Shown: piece after piece, positions 16,753 to 27,312 of the stretch
Layout: each line of letters opens with the position of its first letter
Numbering within the stretch: position 1 is the stretch's first letter
Assembly (NCBI GenBank): GCA_027531445.1
Contig: JAPZRK010000039.1
Coordinates: 32,533-96,532, forward strand
Origin: Leptospira sp.
GTDB taxonomy: Bacteria > Spirochaetota > Leptospiria > Leptospirales > Leptospiraceae
DNA: 64,000 nt
Direction of reading: 5' to 3'
The notes under the pieces: model-generated
Database searches by the model: none
What the model was told of the DNA's origin: nothing
The model's input: only the letters and a program-made list of their open reading frames with translations
Position numbers and translations under genes: made by a program

Positions 16753-18800
16753 TAACTATTTTTGTAAAGCTCTAGGATCCGATCTTTATATTTTTCCGTA
16801 ATGATATGTCGTTTCATCTTCATTAGGTTTGTCAATTCGTCCCCTACTTCAAATGGTTTTGTAACTAGCAAAACATACTGTACTTGTTCAAAGTTTTTAA
16901 ATCCAGTTTTGACGCTGTTGAAGTTACGGACTTCTTTTTTGTAGAAGTCGATCACTTTCGGATTTAAAATCATTTGTTCAGGTTTTGCATCGGGGATCCC
17001 ATTGTCCTTTGCCCAAGCATTTAACGCGTCAAAATCTGGAACGATGATAGATCCTAATACTTTCTGATCTTGGCCTACAACCATCGATTGCCTAATGTAA
17101 GGCGATTCATCAATTTTGTTTTCGATAGGAACTGGCTCCACGTTTTCACCGCCTAGAAGTACGATGGTATCTTTGGCTCTTCCCGTAAGTGTGAGTGTTC
17201 GCTTATAGTTGATCATACCGATATCACCAGTATTCATCCAACCATCTACAATGGTTTTGGCAGTTGTTTCCGGATTTTTGTAATACCCTTTCATTACCTG
17301 CGGTCCACGAATATGAACGACACCTTTAACGCCAATCTTTCCTGAGAGAATATTGCGTTTGTCATCGATATGGCAAAGAACATGTCCTGCATCGTCTCGA
17401 ATTTGAACTTCAGAAAGTTGAACGATATCACCGACTGAACCCATGATCGGACGCTCAAAAGTACGAACCGAAATCACAGGTCCCGTCTCCGTCATCCCAT
17501 ATCCTTCCAAAACTGTGATCCCAATATCCATAAAGAAGGCATCAACATGCTTCTGCAATGCTCCACCACCAGACAAAGTTGCTCGTAAATGACCGCCAGT
17601 TGCTTGGCGGATCTTCGCAAGTACGATTCGATCGAGAGTGAAAGCATTGAATAGTAAACCAAGTCCAGCGATAACGTAGGCAAGAGTAGCCAATCCGGAT
17701 CCCATAGTCGACAGGTAATAACCTAACCCAGTTGCAAGAATCGAAACTACAAAAGGCGCAGTCAAAATCCACTTAACGAGCGCTATAGAACCCTGCCCAA
17801 GTGATACAAGGATATTGCGACCTTCGTAATCTACTTCCAAACCCTTGAGAAAACGGACTGCCGCATGGTAGTGTTTTGAAAAAAAATAAGCTACTTTAAA
17901 AAGAAACCGTCTGACTGGAGGCGTTTGTTTGGGATCATTGATCCTTGTATAAATACCATTGTAAATGCTTTCCCAAACTCTAGGGGCGGAGGCCATAAAC
18001 GTCGGACGAGCCTTTTGAATGTCGTTACGGAGATCCGTTACCTTTGTATAATAAGTGGAGCCACCATTAATGATCGCAAAGTATTCAACTACTCTTTCAA
18101 AGATGTGCCAAACTGGTAAAATGGAAAGCATACGATCTTCCGAAGTAACTCTTGCAACTTTTGGAACAACATAATGCATCTGGTGTATCATGTTGGAGTG
18201 CATGAGCATCACACCCTTTGGCATCCCAGTTGTGCCCGATGTATAAATTAGAGTGAAAAGGTCATCTGGTTTAATGTCTGCTACACGCTTCTCTGTTTCT
18301 TTTTTACCTTTTGCTCGAAGCGATCGCCCCTTTTCAATCAATTCTCGAAAGTGTACAAGTCCTGCCCCTGTCTTGAGTTTGGAGTCCTTGTCCATGATGA
18401 TGACATGTTTGATGCCTTTGATCTGAGATTTGTTATTTTTGTATTTTTCGTAGACTTTATCGTTTTCAATGAAAACAACTTTAGCCCCAGAGTGGGTGAG
18501 AATATGGACAATTTCAGAATCTGTAATGTCAGATCCTCGTGGAACATTTGCCGCTCCAGCAAGAATGACTGCACAGTCAGCGACAATCCATTCCATACGA
18601 TTGTCAGCTAGAACACCGACGTGCTCACGAGCCTTCACTCCTAAATCGATGAGTGCTTCTGAAAGGGCAAGTCCATCGTCGTACAACTCTCTGTAAGTAA
18701 GAGCTTGGTAATCCTTGGAAGCATTTTTGTACCAAAATGCGGGTTTTGTCCCAAATTTGTCTGCGGATTCTTTATAAACTTCTGCTAGGTTATTTGCCAT
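16752..18800 (-). CDS. Long-chain fatty acid-CoA ligase (AMP-forming) with membrane insert
   Basis: The 682-residue enzyme activates fatty acids to acyl-CoA using ATP. Motifs seen are [11 protein letters not shown] (186-196, P-loop), GYGMTE (433-438) and TGDIG (about 535), then the C-terminal lid domain with [15 protein letters not shown]. The overall pattern matches FadD15-type long-chain ligases. Unusually, a hydrophobic stretch of about 50 residues (340-388) interrupts the N-terminal domain, enough for two membrane helices. The start has GGAG four bases upstream, and that site lies at the base of a 14-bp inverted repeat. The crotonase gene is translationally coupled to it downstream. Confidence 0.93.
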   Translation of the reverse strand: MANNLAEVYKESADKFGTKPAFWYKNASKDYQALTYRELYDDGLALSEALIDLGVKAREHVGVLADNRMEWIVADCAVILAGAANVPRGSDITDSEIVHILTHSGAKVVFIENDKVYEKYKNNKSQIKGIKHVIIMDKDSKLKTGAGLVHFRELIEKGRSLRAKGKKETEKRVADIKPDDLFTLIYTSGTTGMPKGVMLMHSNMIHQMHYVVPKVARVTSEDRMLSILPVWHIFERVVEYFAIINGGSTYYTKVTDLRNDIQKARPTFMASAPRVWESIYNGIYTRINDPKQTPPVRRFLFKVAYFFSKHYHAAVRFLKGLEVDYEGRNILVSLGQGSIALVKWILTAPFVVSILATGLGYYLSTMGSGLATLAYVIAGLGLLFNAFTLDRIVLAKIRQATGGHLRATLSGGGALQKHVDAFFMDIGITVLEGYGMTETGPVISVRTFERPIMGSVGDIVQLSEVQIRDDAGHVLCHIDDKRNILSGKIGVKGVVHIRGPQVMKGYYKNPETTAKTIVDGWMNTGDIGMINYKRTLTLTGRAKDTIVLLGGENVEPVPIENKIDESPYIRQSMVVGQDQKVLGSIIVPDFDALNAWAKDNGIPDAKPEQMILNPKVIDFYKKEVRNFNSVKTGFKNFEQVQYVLLVTKPFEVGDELTNLMKMKRHIITEKYKDRILELYKNS

Positions 18801-18806
18801 ATCTCT

Positions 18807-18851
18807 CCATCTGAAAAAGCGCTCTTTATGGTACTTTGCTTTTTCAGATGG
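18807..18851. promoter_or_regulatory. 14-bp inverted repeat in the leader of the acyl-CoA ligase gene
   Basis: CCATCTGAAAAAGC (18807-18820) and its exact complement (18838-18851) flank a 17-base loop. The arm nearest the gene includes two bases of the ligase's Shine-Dalgarno. It could be an operator for a dimeric regulator or an RNA structure that hides the ribosome binding site. No T run follows, so it does not look like a terminator for the upstream small gene. Confidence 0.6.
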
Positions 18852-18867
18852 TCAAGAGATTTTTCAG

Positions 18868-19080
18868 TTAATCCCAATTGAAATGGGCTTGTTGGTGATC
18901 TTTTTTTAGGTGGCGTTTGCGAATTTCTGCTAACTTCACCATTTGGCTGGCGTTGAGTAAGTTTCTGGCTTTAAGGCCTAGTTGGGGAAAGAGTGTCTCA
19001 TCTTGTACATTCGTGAAAAAGTGGCTTTGTTTCGTAAATGAGCTCTTAAGCTCTGTGTCCATATCTGCGTAGAAATCCAT
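18868..19080 (-). CDS. Small hypothetical protein
   Basis: A 70-residue soluble, charged protein with no signal peptide and no motif I recognise; its C-terminal half is rich in Lys, Arg and His. Its ATG has a near-perfect Shine-Dalgarno (GGAGG, five bases upstream), which is the main support that it is real. It lies 67 bases upstream of the acyl-CoA ligase gene in the same direction and may share its transcript, in which case the inverted repeat at 18807-18851 would be between the two genes. Confidence 0.6.
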   Translation of the reverse strand: MDFYADMDTELKSSFTKQSHFFTNVQDETLFPQLGLKARNLLNASQMVKLAEIRKRHLKKDHQQAHFNWD

Positions 19081-19245
19081 GTCAGCCTCCGTGCGTCTCT
19101 GGTTTCGGGGGATTTTGTTTGTTTAGGCCTTATCATCCGTGACAAGTAGCCTATCCCCAATATAGTTATCGCTTAAAAAAGAAAAACCTGAAGCAAAAAA
19201 AATCGCTTGTACTATTTTTTTTCACATATTTTTTGGTAATGGATT

Positions 19246-19476
19246 ATGACGATTCGAATGGTAAATTCTACAGGCAAACGAAATGGAAGATTCGTTGCTT
19301 ATGAATATGGTGAAGACCTTTTTGGGAGTCTTTACCTCGAAAAATTCGCAGGTCGTGACCGAGGTAAGCTAATCGACAAATGGAGATTAAGTGACCTAGG
19401 TAGTCTCATTCGAGTTCTTGATACAGAAATTTCTAGAAGAGAAGACGAAAATTACGAACGCCCAAGATACGTTTGA
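19246..19476 (+). CDS. Small hypothetical protein overlapping the MutS-like gene
   Basis: A 76-residue soluble protein with mixed charge ([15 protein letters not shown]..., [17 protein letters not shown]). I do not recognise the family. It has the composition of a real, conserved-looking small protein and starts just after an AT-rich promoter-like region. Its 3' end overlaps the frame of the MutS-like ATPase by 59 bases, which suggests co-expression, unless the ATPase starts further in. Confidence 0.6.
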   Translation: MTIRMVNSTGKRNGRFVAYEYGEDLFGSLYLEKFAGRDRGKLIDKWRLSDLGSLIRVLDTEISRREDENYERPRYV

Positions 19477-21217
19477 TTTTCCTTACCGTTTTCTCGAAAA
19501 AAGAAGATTACGGTATACTACTCTCTTTCGAACTAAAAAAGCACAACTAAGAAAACTATCACTAATTAGACTGTTTGTCTTTTCTTCGATACCTATTCTC
19601 TATACTACTTTATATTTTTTACAAACTTCTCTTGCCAGCTATTTAGTTCTGTTTGTTCCCTTTATATTTTTTCTATATCTGGTAAGCCTATACTCTAAGA
19701 AAAAGTCATTTCTGTCACAAATTTTTTTAACTCTTCGACTGATTGAGAAAGAAATCAATAGGATGAATGGAAATGTAAAAGAATTACATGGCATAGAACC
19801 TTGGGAATATGATACGGACATAAGAAATCATCCCTTATCTATTGATTTAGATCTTTGCACAAAACAGGGATTAATTACTTATTTAGATACAACAGTTTCA
19901 AAAGAAGGATGGCGAACCTTCATCGAAAATCTCCTTCAAATGAGTGTATTAAACGCAAATACAGAACGGAACAGAATTCAATCAATACTCAAAACGAAAA
20001 CTCTAACATACCAATACCTGCGAAAAGGACTATTTGAGCGGAATGAAAAGGAGACTAAAGTATCAATTTATGAAGGGGAAACTTCGTTCAATTTTTGGGA
20101 TAGAAAAAAAATACTAAAAAAAATTTATAAACTTCTAGGTGTACTTACGCCTGTTTGGCTAGTGGGATACCTTATCTTTTCTCTCCCGTTTTTACCTTTA
20201 TTATTATTAATCAATTTATCTTTATTTCTCTCATACCGTTCCAGTTCCTTTCGAATTTGGAATCAAATTCGATTTTATAAAGAAACGATTTCTAGATTTC
20301 AGTTTGTATGGATTCGTTTAAGCCCACACAAACGCGAGCAAATTAGAAAATTCGCAAAACACATGGAAAATTTAGGGAATTCTTCTGAATGGATCATTTC
20401 TCCAATCCCTCATTTTGTACTAAATGTCATATGTTTGTGGGACCTTTGGAAGGTGCAAAGTTTTGAGAAATGGCTGAAGGAGAACTCGGAACTTTATAAG
20501 TCACTCCGGTTAGAATGGATTCAAATTGAAGCCTGCCTTCCTATCTGTGAGTATTGGTTTCTCAATCCAGAAACAGAATTTCCAAGCTGGAATCAATCGA
20601 GGGAGTTTTTTGCAGAATCAATTGCTCACCCATTGATCCCAAAAAATTCAAGGATTGCAAACAAATTGCCTGCTCTTAAACCAGGGTCACTGATGATACT
20701 TACAGGTTCGAATATGTCAGGCAAAACAACTTACCTTCGATCAATTGCAATCAATCTGCTAATCTCAAGAGTTGGTGGTCCTATCTGTGGAAAAAATATC
20801 AGTATTTCGGATTTTAGAATTCACACTCTGATACGTTCTCAAGATTCACTGGAAGATGGAATCTCATTTTTCTATTCCGAAGTACGAAGATTAGCGGATA
20901 TTATACGTAACACTGATGTTGATGATAAAACTCCGATTTTGTTTCTTGATGAAATATTAAAAGGAACCAATTCCAATGAAAGACATATTGCAACTCGAGA
21001 AATTCTATTTGCTTTGAGAGAAAAAGGAGCAATCGTTTTTTTAACAACTCATGATTTGGAACTTGCAAACATGGAAGGTGCGAGTCTGTTTCATTTCACA
21101 GAGTTAGAGAAGGATGGCGAGATGACTTTTGATTATCAATTACGAAATGGCATTTCTAAATCTACCAATGCACTTAAAATTTTAAAAAAAGAAGGCATCC
21201 CGATTAGGGATCTCTAG
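19418..21217 (+). CDS. Membrane-anchored MutS-like ATPase
   Basis: The 599-residue protein ends with a MutS-family ATPase domain. The Walker A is [11 protein letters not shown] (about 430-440), then [16 protein letters not shown], a Walker B-like [15 protein letters not shown] (about 507-521) and the final TTHDLELA. The N-terminal and middle parts have two pairs of membrane helices (about residues 48-88 and 240-272) in place of mismatch-binding domains. It therefore belongs to the poorly known group of membrane MutS-related proteins rather than to MutS or MutS2. The start used is a TTG that overlaps the previous gene; no ATG or GTG lies nearby in frame. Confidence 0.8.
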   Translation: MIQKFLEEKTKITNAQDTFDFPYRFLEKRRLRYTTLFRTKKAQLRKLSLIRLFVFSSIPILYTTLYFLQTSLASYLVLFVPFIFFLYLVSLYSKKKSFLSQIFLTLRLIEKEINRMNGNVKELHGIEPWEYDTDIRNHPLSIDLDLCTKQGLITYLDTTVSKEGWRTFIENLLQMSVLNANTERNRIQSILKTKTLTYQYLRKGLFERNEKETKVSIYEGETSFNFWDRKKILKKIYKLLGVLTPVWLVGYLIFSLPFLPLLLLINLSLFLSYRSSSFRIWNQIRFYKETISRFQFVWIRLSPHKREQIRKFAKHMENLGNSSEWIISPIPHFVLNVICLWDLWKVQSFEKWLKENSELYKSLRLEWIQIEACLPICEYWFLNPETEFPSWNQSREFFAESIAHPLIPKNSRIANKLPALKPGSLMILTGSNMSGKTTYLRSIAINLLISRVGGPICGKNISISDFRIHTLIRSQDSLEDGISFFYSEVRRLADIIRNTDVDDKTPILFLDEILKGTNSNERHIATREILFALREKGAIVFLTTHDLELANMEGASLFHFTELEKDGEMTFDYQLRNGISKSTNALKILKKEGIPIRDL

Positions 21218-21242
21218 TTAAAAATCCTTCAGATAGCAAAAC

Positions 21243-23300
21243 TCACTTTTGTGGAAAATTTTTATTGTCTTCTCTACTGAATAAATTCGAAAAACCATTC
21301 CGCAGACTCTTAAGTCCTCCTTGCACTGTATCCGTTACACTATCAATTGCACGATCAACGTAATCAGACGCCGCAGAGCCAGCAATGCCACCTACCGTAG
21401 CTCCCGCAGGCCCCGCTAAAAATAATGCACCAGCGTATACTGAGCCTAACCATATAGGATCTATATATGGAGTACTCACTCCATATATACCTTTATAGAT
21501 AATTGGCAATTTCAATGCCCTCCCTGCCACGCCAGGTAAAGCAATAGTAAATTTCATATTGATCTTTTTGTCTAGGTCGATATCACCAGAACCATTTGCA
21601 GATAAGCCATCTGCCTTTAAAACAAAATTATCGAATTGGATTTTTCTTTGTCCATATAACATGGTCATTGTGATTTCATTATAAGGAGTCGACTTATTAA
21701 AATCTATCTTTTTTAACGAAATCAAACTTCCAATAGAACTTATCGGTTTTAGTATATTCGTATAGCTTAATAGCTCTCCTTTTTTACAGATAAAATCCGC
21801 ATTGATATTCATTGTTTCAATAAGTGACTTTTCCGTATTTCCAAAAGCAGTTAATGCGTAATTTGTATCTAAAGTTCCTGTAATGGGCGCTGTCTGAAAT
21901 TGGTGTTGAAGGATTTCTTCAACGTTAATACCTTCCGACCTACCTGAAAGTACCAACCGCGGATTGGAACCCCAATAAAAGCTCCCCGTTCCGTTGAAAA
22001 TACCACCATATAGGGTCGCATCCAACTTTTTGATCTTCATTTGACTTTTTTGATAGTGAAGTGAAAAGTTTAAAGTATCTGCTAAGATTCCTCGAAGATT
22101 TGCTTTTTTTAAATTAAAATTCAAAAATATATTCATTCGATTCGAATAACCAGTGCTAGGCATTCCACGTGTAAGTAAGGACTTTTCTAAATCTGGATCG
22201 AGCCACAACTTTATAATTTTTATGATGGAATCTGCATCGATGTAATCGGATCTTCCCTCAAACGAGATTGTAGGTGAGAGAGGTGGAGCATCAAAAGTAA
22301 CATAACCCGCTCCGAACAATCTAATGAATCCCTTCCATTCTGCGGCAATATCCTCAAACGAAAGTTTAGAAGTTAAAATATCATACGATATGGTAACCGT
22401 TATATAGGCATCACCAAAAGGTTTTTGACCTACTAAAGCTAGATTTTGGATCCTTGCTCTATCAAATTTAGCCGCAACCAAATTCGCAGAACGTTTGTAA
22501 AATGGAATTTTCGCATTCAGTCTTCCAGATCGCAAATCTGCGAATGGAAAGATAACGGAAATATCCTTAAGCAAACTGCCTGAAAAATTAACCAAATCAA
22601 TCGAGCCTTCAAATCGCAGTGACTCATAAGACAAAACTTTTTCTGTAAATAGCAGATCGGTATACAGCTGAAATATTTCACCATTTAACTTTCCGTATAG
22701 AGATATATTGATGCTTTGAAGCTCTTCATCTAAATCGATGCGACTTTCCCAAATGTAAAACGTGATCATTCGATCATAAAGAGCATCTTCAAATTCTATC
22801 GAAATATTTTTTAGATCTAGTATGTGCGGTAAACTTCCAAAAACTGTTGAGAAGTAAACGTCTGAGCTTTCTGTTTCGGAACTATCTCCATTTAAAAATT
22901 TTGCAAGTATTGGAAACGACTCATCTTTTTCTCTTTTTATCTCAATCTTACCGGTATTTAAGCTGATGGATCGGATATCCAATGGTCTTCCAAGGAAGAT
23001 ACCAAAGTAAATTTCAATATTGAGTTTTTCAACCCGAATGAGTTCATGATCTCGTTTTGAGACAGTAACTTGTCTTAGTGTGATTCCTGGAAATGGAAAA
23101 AAGGTAGGTTCGGATGACTGATAATTTAATGATAGCCCTGATTGTTCGTTTAACCGATCTAAAATGATCGTTTTATAATAATCTGGTTCAGAGATTAAGG
23201 GATAAAGAATAAAAAACAAGACCATCGAGCAAATGAAAATGCTTCCAAGAAAGAGCTTTCCTACATAGCCCTTTAGTCTTTCTCCTATGGTAATCTTCAT
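21243..23300 (-). CDS. AsmA-family membrane-anchored protein
   Basis: The 685-residue product has one N-terminal membrane helix (about residues 17-36, FLGSIFICSMVLFFILYPL) followed by a long beta-rich region. The start of that region (PFPGITLRQVTVSKRD) and the C-terminal GDIDLDKKINMKF match AsmA-like proteins, which form beta-groove bridges for lipid transport to or maintenance of the outer membrane. A Gly/Ala-rich hydrophobic segment (LGSVYAGALFLAGPAGATVGG) lies near the C-terminus. It is encoded 15 bases downstream of the ABC importer genes, in the same direction. Confidence 0.82.
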   Translation of the reverse strand: MKITIGERLKGYVGKLFLGSIFICSMVLFFILYPLISEPDYYKTIILDRLNEQSGLSLNYQSSEPTFFPFPGITLRQVTVSKRDHELIRVEKLNIEIYFGIFLGRPLDIRSISLNTGKIEIKREKDESFPILAKFLNGDSSETESSDVYFSTVFGSLPHILDLKNISIEFEDALYDRMITFYIWESRIDLDEELQSINISLYGKLNGEIFQLYTDLLFTEKVLSYESLRFEGSIDLVNFSGSLLKDISVIFPFADLRSGRLNAKIPFYKRSANLVAAKFDRARIQNLALVGQKPFGDAYITVTISYDILTSKLSFEDIAAEWKGFIRLFGAGYVTFDAPPLSPTISFEGRSDYIDADSIIKIIKLWLDPDLEKSLLTRGMPSTGYSNRMNIFLNFNLKKANLRGILADTLNFSLHYQKSQMKIKKLDATLYGGIFNGTGSFYWGSNPRLVLSGRSEGINVEEILQHQFQTAPITGTLDTNYALTAFGNTEKSLIETMNINADFICKKGELLSYTNILKPISSIGSLISLKKIDFNKSTPYNEITMTMLYGQRKIQFDNFVLKADGLSANGSGDIDLDKKINMKFTIALPGVAGRALKLPIIYKGIYGVSTPYIDPIWLGSVYAGALFLAGPAGATVGGIAGSAASDYVDRAIDSVTDTVQGGLKSLRNGFSNLFSREDNKNFPQK

Positions 23301-23315
23301 TCATGTTAAAAATTG

Positions 23316-24272
23316 CTAGATAAGTGGAAAATGGCAAGCTACCTTTCGATTATCTTGCAAGGTTTTTTGTTCAGGCGGTTCAATTTTGCAAATTTCTTTG
23401 GCAATTGGACAGCGAGTGTGGAAATGACACCCCGATGGTTTGTTCGAAAGGCTGGGTATTTCGCCTTGAAGGGGAGATAACGATCGATTTCGATTCTTAA
23501 TATCAAAGCTTGCAGAAAAAAGTGCCTTAGTATACGGATGCGCGGGCTGATCCATGATTGTTGATTTTGAGCCGCTTTCCACAATTTTCCCAAGATACAT
23601 TACCGCTATTTTGTCTGATATGTGTTTAATAATATTCAAATCATGTGAAATAAATAAATATGAAAGCTGAAATTGTTCTTTAAGATCTAATAGAGTGTTT
23701 ACAACTTGAGCCTGAGTTGAGATGTCCAGTGCCGATACAGCCTCATCGCAGATTACGATTTCAGGTTTCAATATTAAGGCTCTTGCAATCGCAATTCTTT
23801 GCCGTTGGCCTCCAGAAAATTCATGCGGATACCTCGAAAGTATACTATCTGACAAATTGACTTGTCTTAAAGTTTCTTTCGCCAACTCCATTCTTTCGTT
23901 ACGATTCATTGAACGATGGTGCACCACGAGCCCTTCTGTTATGATTTCTCCTATTGTTAATCGAGGATTTAATGAAGAATATGGATCCTGAAAGATCACT
24001 TGAATCTTCTTTCGTAAGTTTCGTTGTTCATCGTTTTTTGATGATTTAATATTCACACCTTGGTATTCTATAGTTCCGGATTTTATAGGAGTGAGTTGTA
24101 ATATAGCACGTCCTAAAGTAGACTTTCCACAACCAGATTCTCCGACGAGTCCGAGAATTTCGCCTTTGGAAATTTCTAACGATACACCATCGACTGCTTT
24201 CAACTCTGTCTTCTGAATTGAAAATATTTTACGGTTGTAATAAGAAACATTTAAATTTTTAATTTCCAACAT
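23316..24272 (-). CDS. Peptide ABC transporter ATPase 2 (Opp/Dpp F-like)
   Basis: The 318-residue subunit has Walker [10 protein letters not shown], signature SGGQRQRIAIARAL, Walker B IVICDEAVSALD and H-loop ISHDL. It ends with the Cys-containing oligopeptide C-terminal domain (CHFHTRCPIAKEIC), typical of OppF/DppF and probably an Fe-S or metal site. It begins directly after the stop of the other ATPase gene. In E. coli YejF the two ATPases are fused in one protein; here they are separate genes. Confidence 0.94.
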   Translation of the reverse strand: MLEIKNLNVSYYNRKIFSIQKTELKAVDGVSLEISKGEILGLVGESGCGKSTLGRAILQLTPIKSGTIEYQGVNIKSSKNDEQRNLRKKIQVIFQDPYSSLNPRLTIGEIITEGLVVHHRSMNRNERMELAKETLRQVNLSDSILSRYPHEFSGGQRQRIAIARALILKPEIVICDEAVSALDISTQAQVVNTLLDLKEQFQLSYLFISHDLNIIKHISDKIAVMYLGKIVESGSKSTIMDQPAHPYTKALFSASFDIKNRNRSLSPLQGEIPSLSNKPSGCHFHTRCPIAKEICKIEPPEQKTLQDNRKVACHFPLI

Positions 24273-25256
24273 TTATTGATTTACCACATAACATTGTACT
24301 TTGTGTGTATCTGAAATACTGACGAAGGGTGGGTCAGATTCCTTGCAAATATCAATTCTCTCTCTACATCTTTCATAAAAGTGGCATCCTTTTGGATAAT
24401 CCTTTGGATTCGGGACTATTCCATCGATCACTTGTAGTCGTTTTCCAAGTTTGTCTTTTGTTGGATATGCATCTATCAGCGCTTTTGCATATGGATGTTT
24501 AGGACTATCGAGAACTTCGGAAGTTGTGCCAGTTTCAACAATTTTGCCAGCATACATCACTGCAATGCGATCTGCAATATGCGATACCAAACCAATATCA
24601 TGCGAAATGAACAAAATAGACATTTTAATCTCAGACTTTAATCTTAAAAGTAATTCGATTAATTGCAATTGAATCGTGACGTCAATTGCAGATGTAGGCT
24701 CATCTGCAATAAGCAATTTAGGATCGCACATGAGAGCCATGGCAATCGAGACTCGTTGGAGCATCCCACCTGAAAATTGATTTGGGTATTGATCGAGTCT
24801 TTGTTTTACATCAGAGATACCAACTTTCTGAAGTAACGTTTCCGCTTTTGCAAGAGCCTCTTCTTTGTCGCCAAGTTTATGGAGCAAAAACCCTTCTATG
24901 ATTTGATCACCTATCGTTTGTAAAGGGTTCAACGCAGCAAAGGGCTCTTGGAAAATATATGCTATTTCGTTGCCTCGAATGTTTCTCAAATCTACCTCGG
25001 AACATTGAAGTAAATCGAGATTTCCGAAATTGATTTTACCTGATGGGTATACTGCCTGATTAGATGGTAGCAGTCTTGTCAATGCAAGTGAAGTAATTGA
25101 CTTTCCACAACCAGACTCACCTACAAGAGCAAAGATTTCACTTTCTAGCATAGAGAAAGATATGTTTTCTATAATTCCTAGTTGTCCCTCTTCCGTATTC
25201 AATTGGACAGTTAAATCCGATACTTCGAGTAATTTGTTAGTTTGCGTAGGTATCAT
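24273..25256 (-). CDS. Peptide ABC transporter ATPase 1 (Opp/Dpp D-like)
   Basis: The 327-residue subunit has Walker [10 protein letters not shown], signature [14 protein letters not shown], Walker [13 protein letters not shown] and the OppD C-terminal Cys domain ([14 protein letters not shown]). It overlaps the YejE-like permease gene by four bases (ATGA), so the ATPase and permease genes are translationally coupled. It powers peptide uptake together with the second ATPase. Confidence 0.94.
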   Translation of the reverse strand: MIPTQTNKLLEVSDLTVQLNTEEGQLGIIENISFSMLESEIFALVGESGCGKSITSLALTRLLPSNQAVYPSGKINFGNLDLLQCSEVDLRNIRGNEIAYIFQEPFAALNPLQTIGDQIIEGFLLHKLGDKEEALAKAETLLQKVGISDVKQRLDQYPNQFSGGMLQRVSIAMALMCDPKLLIADEPTSAIDVTIQLQLIELLLRLKSEIKMSILFISHDIGLVSHIADRIAVMYAGKIVETGTTSEVLDSPKHPYAKALIDAYPTKDKLGKRLQVIDGIVPNPKDYPKGCHFYERCRERIDICKESDPPFVSISDTHKVQCYVVNQ

Positions 25257-26302
25257 TTGTAAACGACCTTCTCTTTCGGATCAAAGGCATCCCTGAGTCC
25301 TTCACCAACAAATGCAGAAAGTAGAATGGTTAAAAAAAGCGCAAGTGATGGAAAAGTAATCAGCCACCACGCACTCAACCTTTCTCTTCCTTGTCCAATT
25401 AGTTCTCCCCAAGATGGGTTTGGTGCAGGTATCCCATAACCCAGAAAGTCTAACGCGGACAATACGGAAATTGCAGAAATCAAAATAAAAGGCAAAAATG
25501 TAACTAATGGAGTTATAGAATTTGGCAAAAGGTGGCGAGTGATAATCGACCATGAGGACACCCCTAAGGTTCGAGCTGCATCAACAAACGCAAAACTCCT
25601 CAGCTTCAAAAATTCGCCTCGCATATAGTAGCTTAAACCAATCCAACTCAACGCTCCATAAGTGATCAAAAGAATCAAAAAACCTCTTCCGAAGAACGCA
25701 CCCATGATCAGAATCAAATATAAAAATGGAATCGCTGACAATATTTCTATCAAACGTTGTAAAATTAAATCAGTATTCCCAACAAAAAAACCTTGAATAC
25801 CTCCAATAACGGAAGCTAGTAATATCTCTAGAATAACCAATATTAGACTAAATGTCATCGCCAATCGATAACCATAAACGATTCGAGTAAAAACATCGCG
25901 ACCACGATCATCTGTACCAAACCAATGCTTTGTGGAAGGAATCGAAGGAGGATTTGAACCTTCTTCTAAACTTTCCAAATTATCTTCGTTCACTCCAAAT
26001 GGTATGATAGGAAAAATCATATAATTATCTGAATTCATAAATTGATTAGACAAATATAGTTTCTTATAATTTGGCTCTGTCAATTGATCTCCACCAAACC
26101 GAGTAGATGGATAAAAGTTAAAAATAGGAAACGAATACTCATTTTCATACTTTATTATGAGCGGTTTGTTATTCATTAGGATTGGAGAAAAAAGCGAAAT
26201 CAAATAGGAGTAAAACAAAAACAATAAGGAATAGTAGGCTCTTCGATTCGATTTGAATTTTGACCATTTTCTTATATTTGCAGGATTAGACAAAAAATTC
26301 AT
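25253..26302 (-). CDS. yejE: Peptide ABC transporter permease, YejE type
   Basis: The 349-residue membrane protein resembles E. coli YejE along its length: N-terminal NRRAYYSL helix, a periplasmic stretch starting NDKPL-like ([22 protein letters not shown]), [14 protein letters not shown], the EAA loop around DAARTLGVS and the C-terminal [10 protein letters not shown]. YejABEF imports peptides such as microcin C. The long periplasmic loop between helices 1 and 2 is characteristic. It overlaps its neighbours by four bases on both sides. Confidence 0.9.
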   Translation of the reverse strand: MNFLSNPANIRKWSKFKSNRRAYYSLLFLFYSYLISLFSPILMNNKPLIIKYENEYSFPIFNFYPSTRFGGDQLTEPNYKKLYLSNQFMNSDNYMIFPIIPFGVNEDNLESLEEGSNPPSIPSTKHWFGTDDRGRDVFTRIVYGYRLAMTFSLILVILEILLASVIGGIQGFFVGNTDLILQRLIEILSAIPFLYLILIMGAFFGRGFLILLITYGALSWIGLSYYMRGEFLKLRSFAFVDAARTLGVSSWSIITRHLLPNSITPLVTFLPFILISAISVLSALDFLGYGIPAPNPSWGELIGQGRERLSAWWLITFPSLALFLTILLSAFVGEGLRDAFDPKEKVVYK

Positions 26303-27309
26303 TCAAAATTGATCCTTGGGTCAATTGCCACATAACAAAAATCAGATATAATCTTTCCTATTAAACCTAAAAAACTTTGAGCCAAGAGCAATCCCATCAT
26401 TAAATCAGTGTCTCTCTCCCGCACTGCTTCAAAACTTAGCAAGCCCATTCCGTCGATATTAAATACAAGTTCTATAAACAACGAGCCAGAAAAAATAAGC
26501 GTTAGGTTTCCTCCAAATCCAGTCGCAATCGGAATGAGTGAATTGCGAAATGCATGCTTAAAGACTGCATCTGAAAAACTAAGTCCTTTGGATACCGCCG
26601 TTCTCACATATTCTTTTGCGATTTGATCAAGCAGACTATTCTTCATGAGAAGAGTTAAAACGGCAAAAGATCCTACCACATAACATATCACTGGAAGAAA
26701 CATATGACTGATTCGGTCCTTCACTTTTCCAAAAAAATCTAAGTCTTCATAATAATCAGATACTTCATGCCCCAAAGGGAAAAGGGAAAAAACTTCACCA
26801 GAGGCGAATAAATACAGCAACAACATCGCAAAGGCGAAAACAGGTAACGAATAGGTGAAAAAAATTAGGAAGCTTGTATATAAATCAAAGTTTGTTCCTT
26901 CCTTTAGGGCCTTTTTGATGCCCAACGGAATGCATATCAAATAAGTTAGGAAAAATCCTGAAAGACCAAAGACGAGCGAGACGGGCAATTTTTCTAAGAT
27001 AAGATCCGTTACTTTTCGAGAGTGGAGGCGAGACTCACCCAAATCAAATGTTACAATCTGTCCCAACCAATACAAGTATGCCACTGGAACCGGTTTATCT
27101 AAATGTAGCCTTTTTTTGATTAATTCCACTTCTTCAGCAGATATTTGTTTGGTTGAAGCGCCGGCCTGATTTGCAGCTCCTTTAATTTTTGCTATTTCGC
27201 TATCCAGTGGACCACCAGGGGCCATGTGTGAAATCAGAAAAACAACAAATGTAATTCCGATTAATGTTGGAAAAATAAGTAAGAATCTTTTTAAAAAATA
27301 TCTCCACAT
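26299..27309 (-). CDS. yejB: Peptide ABC transporter permease, YejB type
   Basis: The 336-residue membrane protein has the N-terminal [16 protein letters not shown] helix and [13 protein letters not shown] of DppB/YejB proteins, a periplasmic insert with [12 protein letters not shown], and the sequence [23 protein letters not shown] that matches YejB best. The EAA-loop region ([11 protein letters not shown]) contacts the ATPases. No gene for the substrate-binding subunit YejA is found in this window; the AttH-like gene takes its place upstream. Confidence 0.9.
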   Translation of the reverse strand: MWRYFLKRFLLIFPTLIGITFVVFLISHMAPGGPLDSEIAKIKGAANQAGASTKQISAEEVELIKKRLHLDKPVPVAYLYWLGQIVTFDLGESRLHSRKVTDLILEKLPVSLVFGLSGFFLTYLICIPLGIKKALKEGTNFDLYTSFLIFFTYSLPVFAFAMLLLYLFASGEVFSLFPLGHEVSDYYEDLDFFGKVKDRISHMFLPVICYVVGSFAVLTLLMKNSLLDQIAKEYVRTAVSKGLSFSDAVFKHAFRNSLIPIATGFGGNLTLIFSGSLFIELVFNIDGMGLLSFEAVRERDTDLMMGLLLAQSFLGLIGKIISDFCYVAIDPRINFE

Positions 27310-27312
27310 GAT

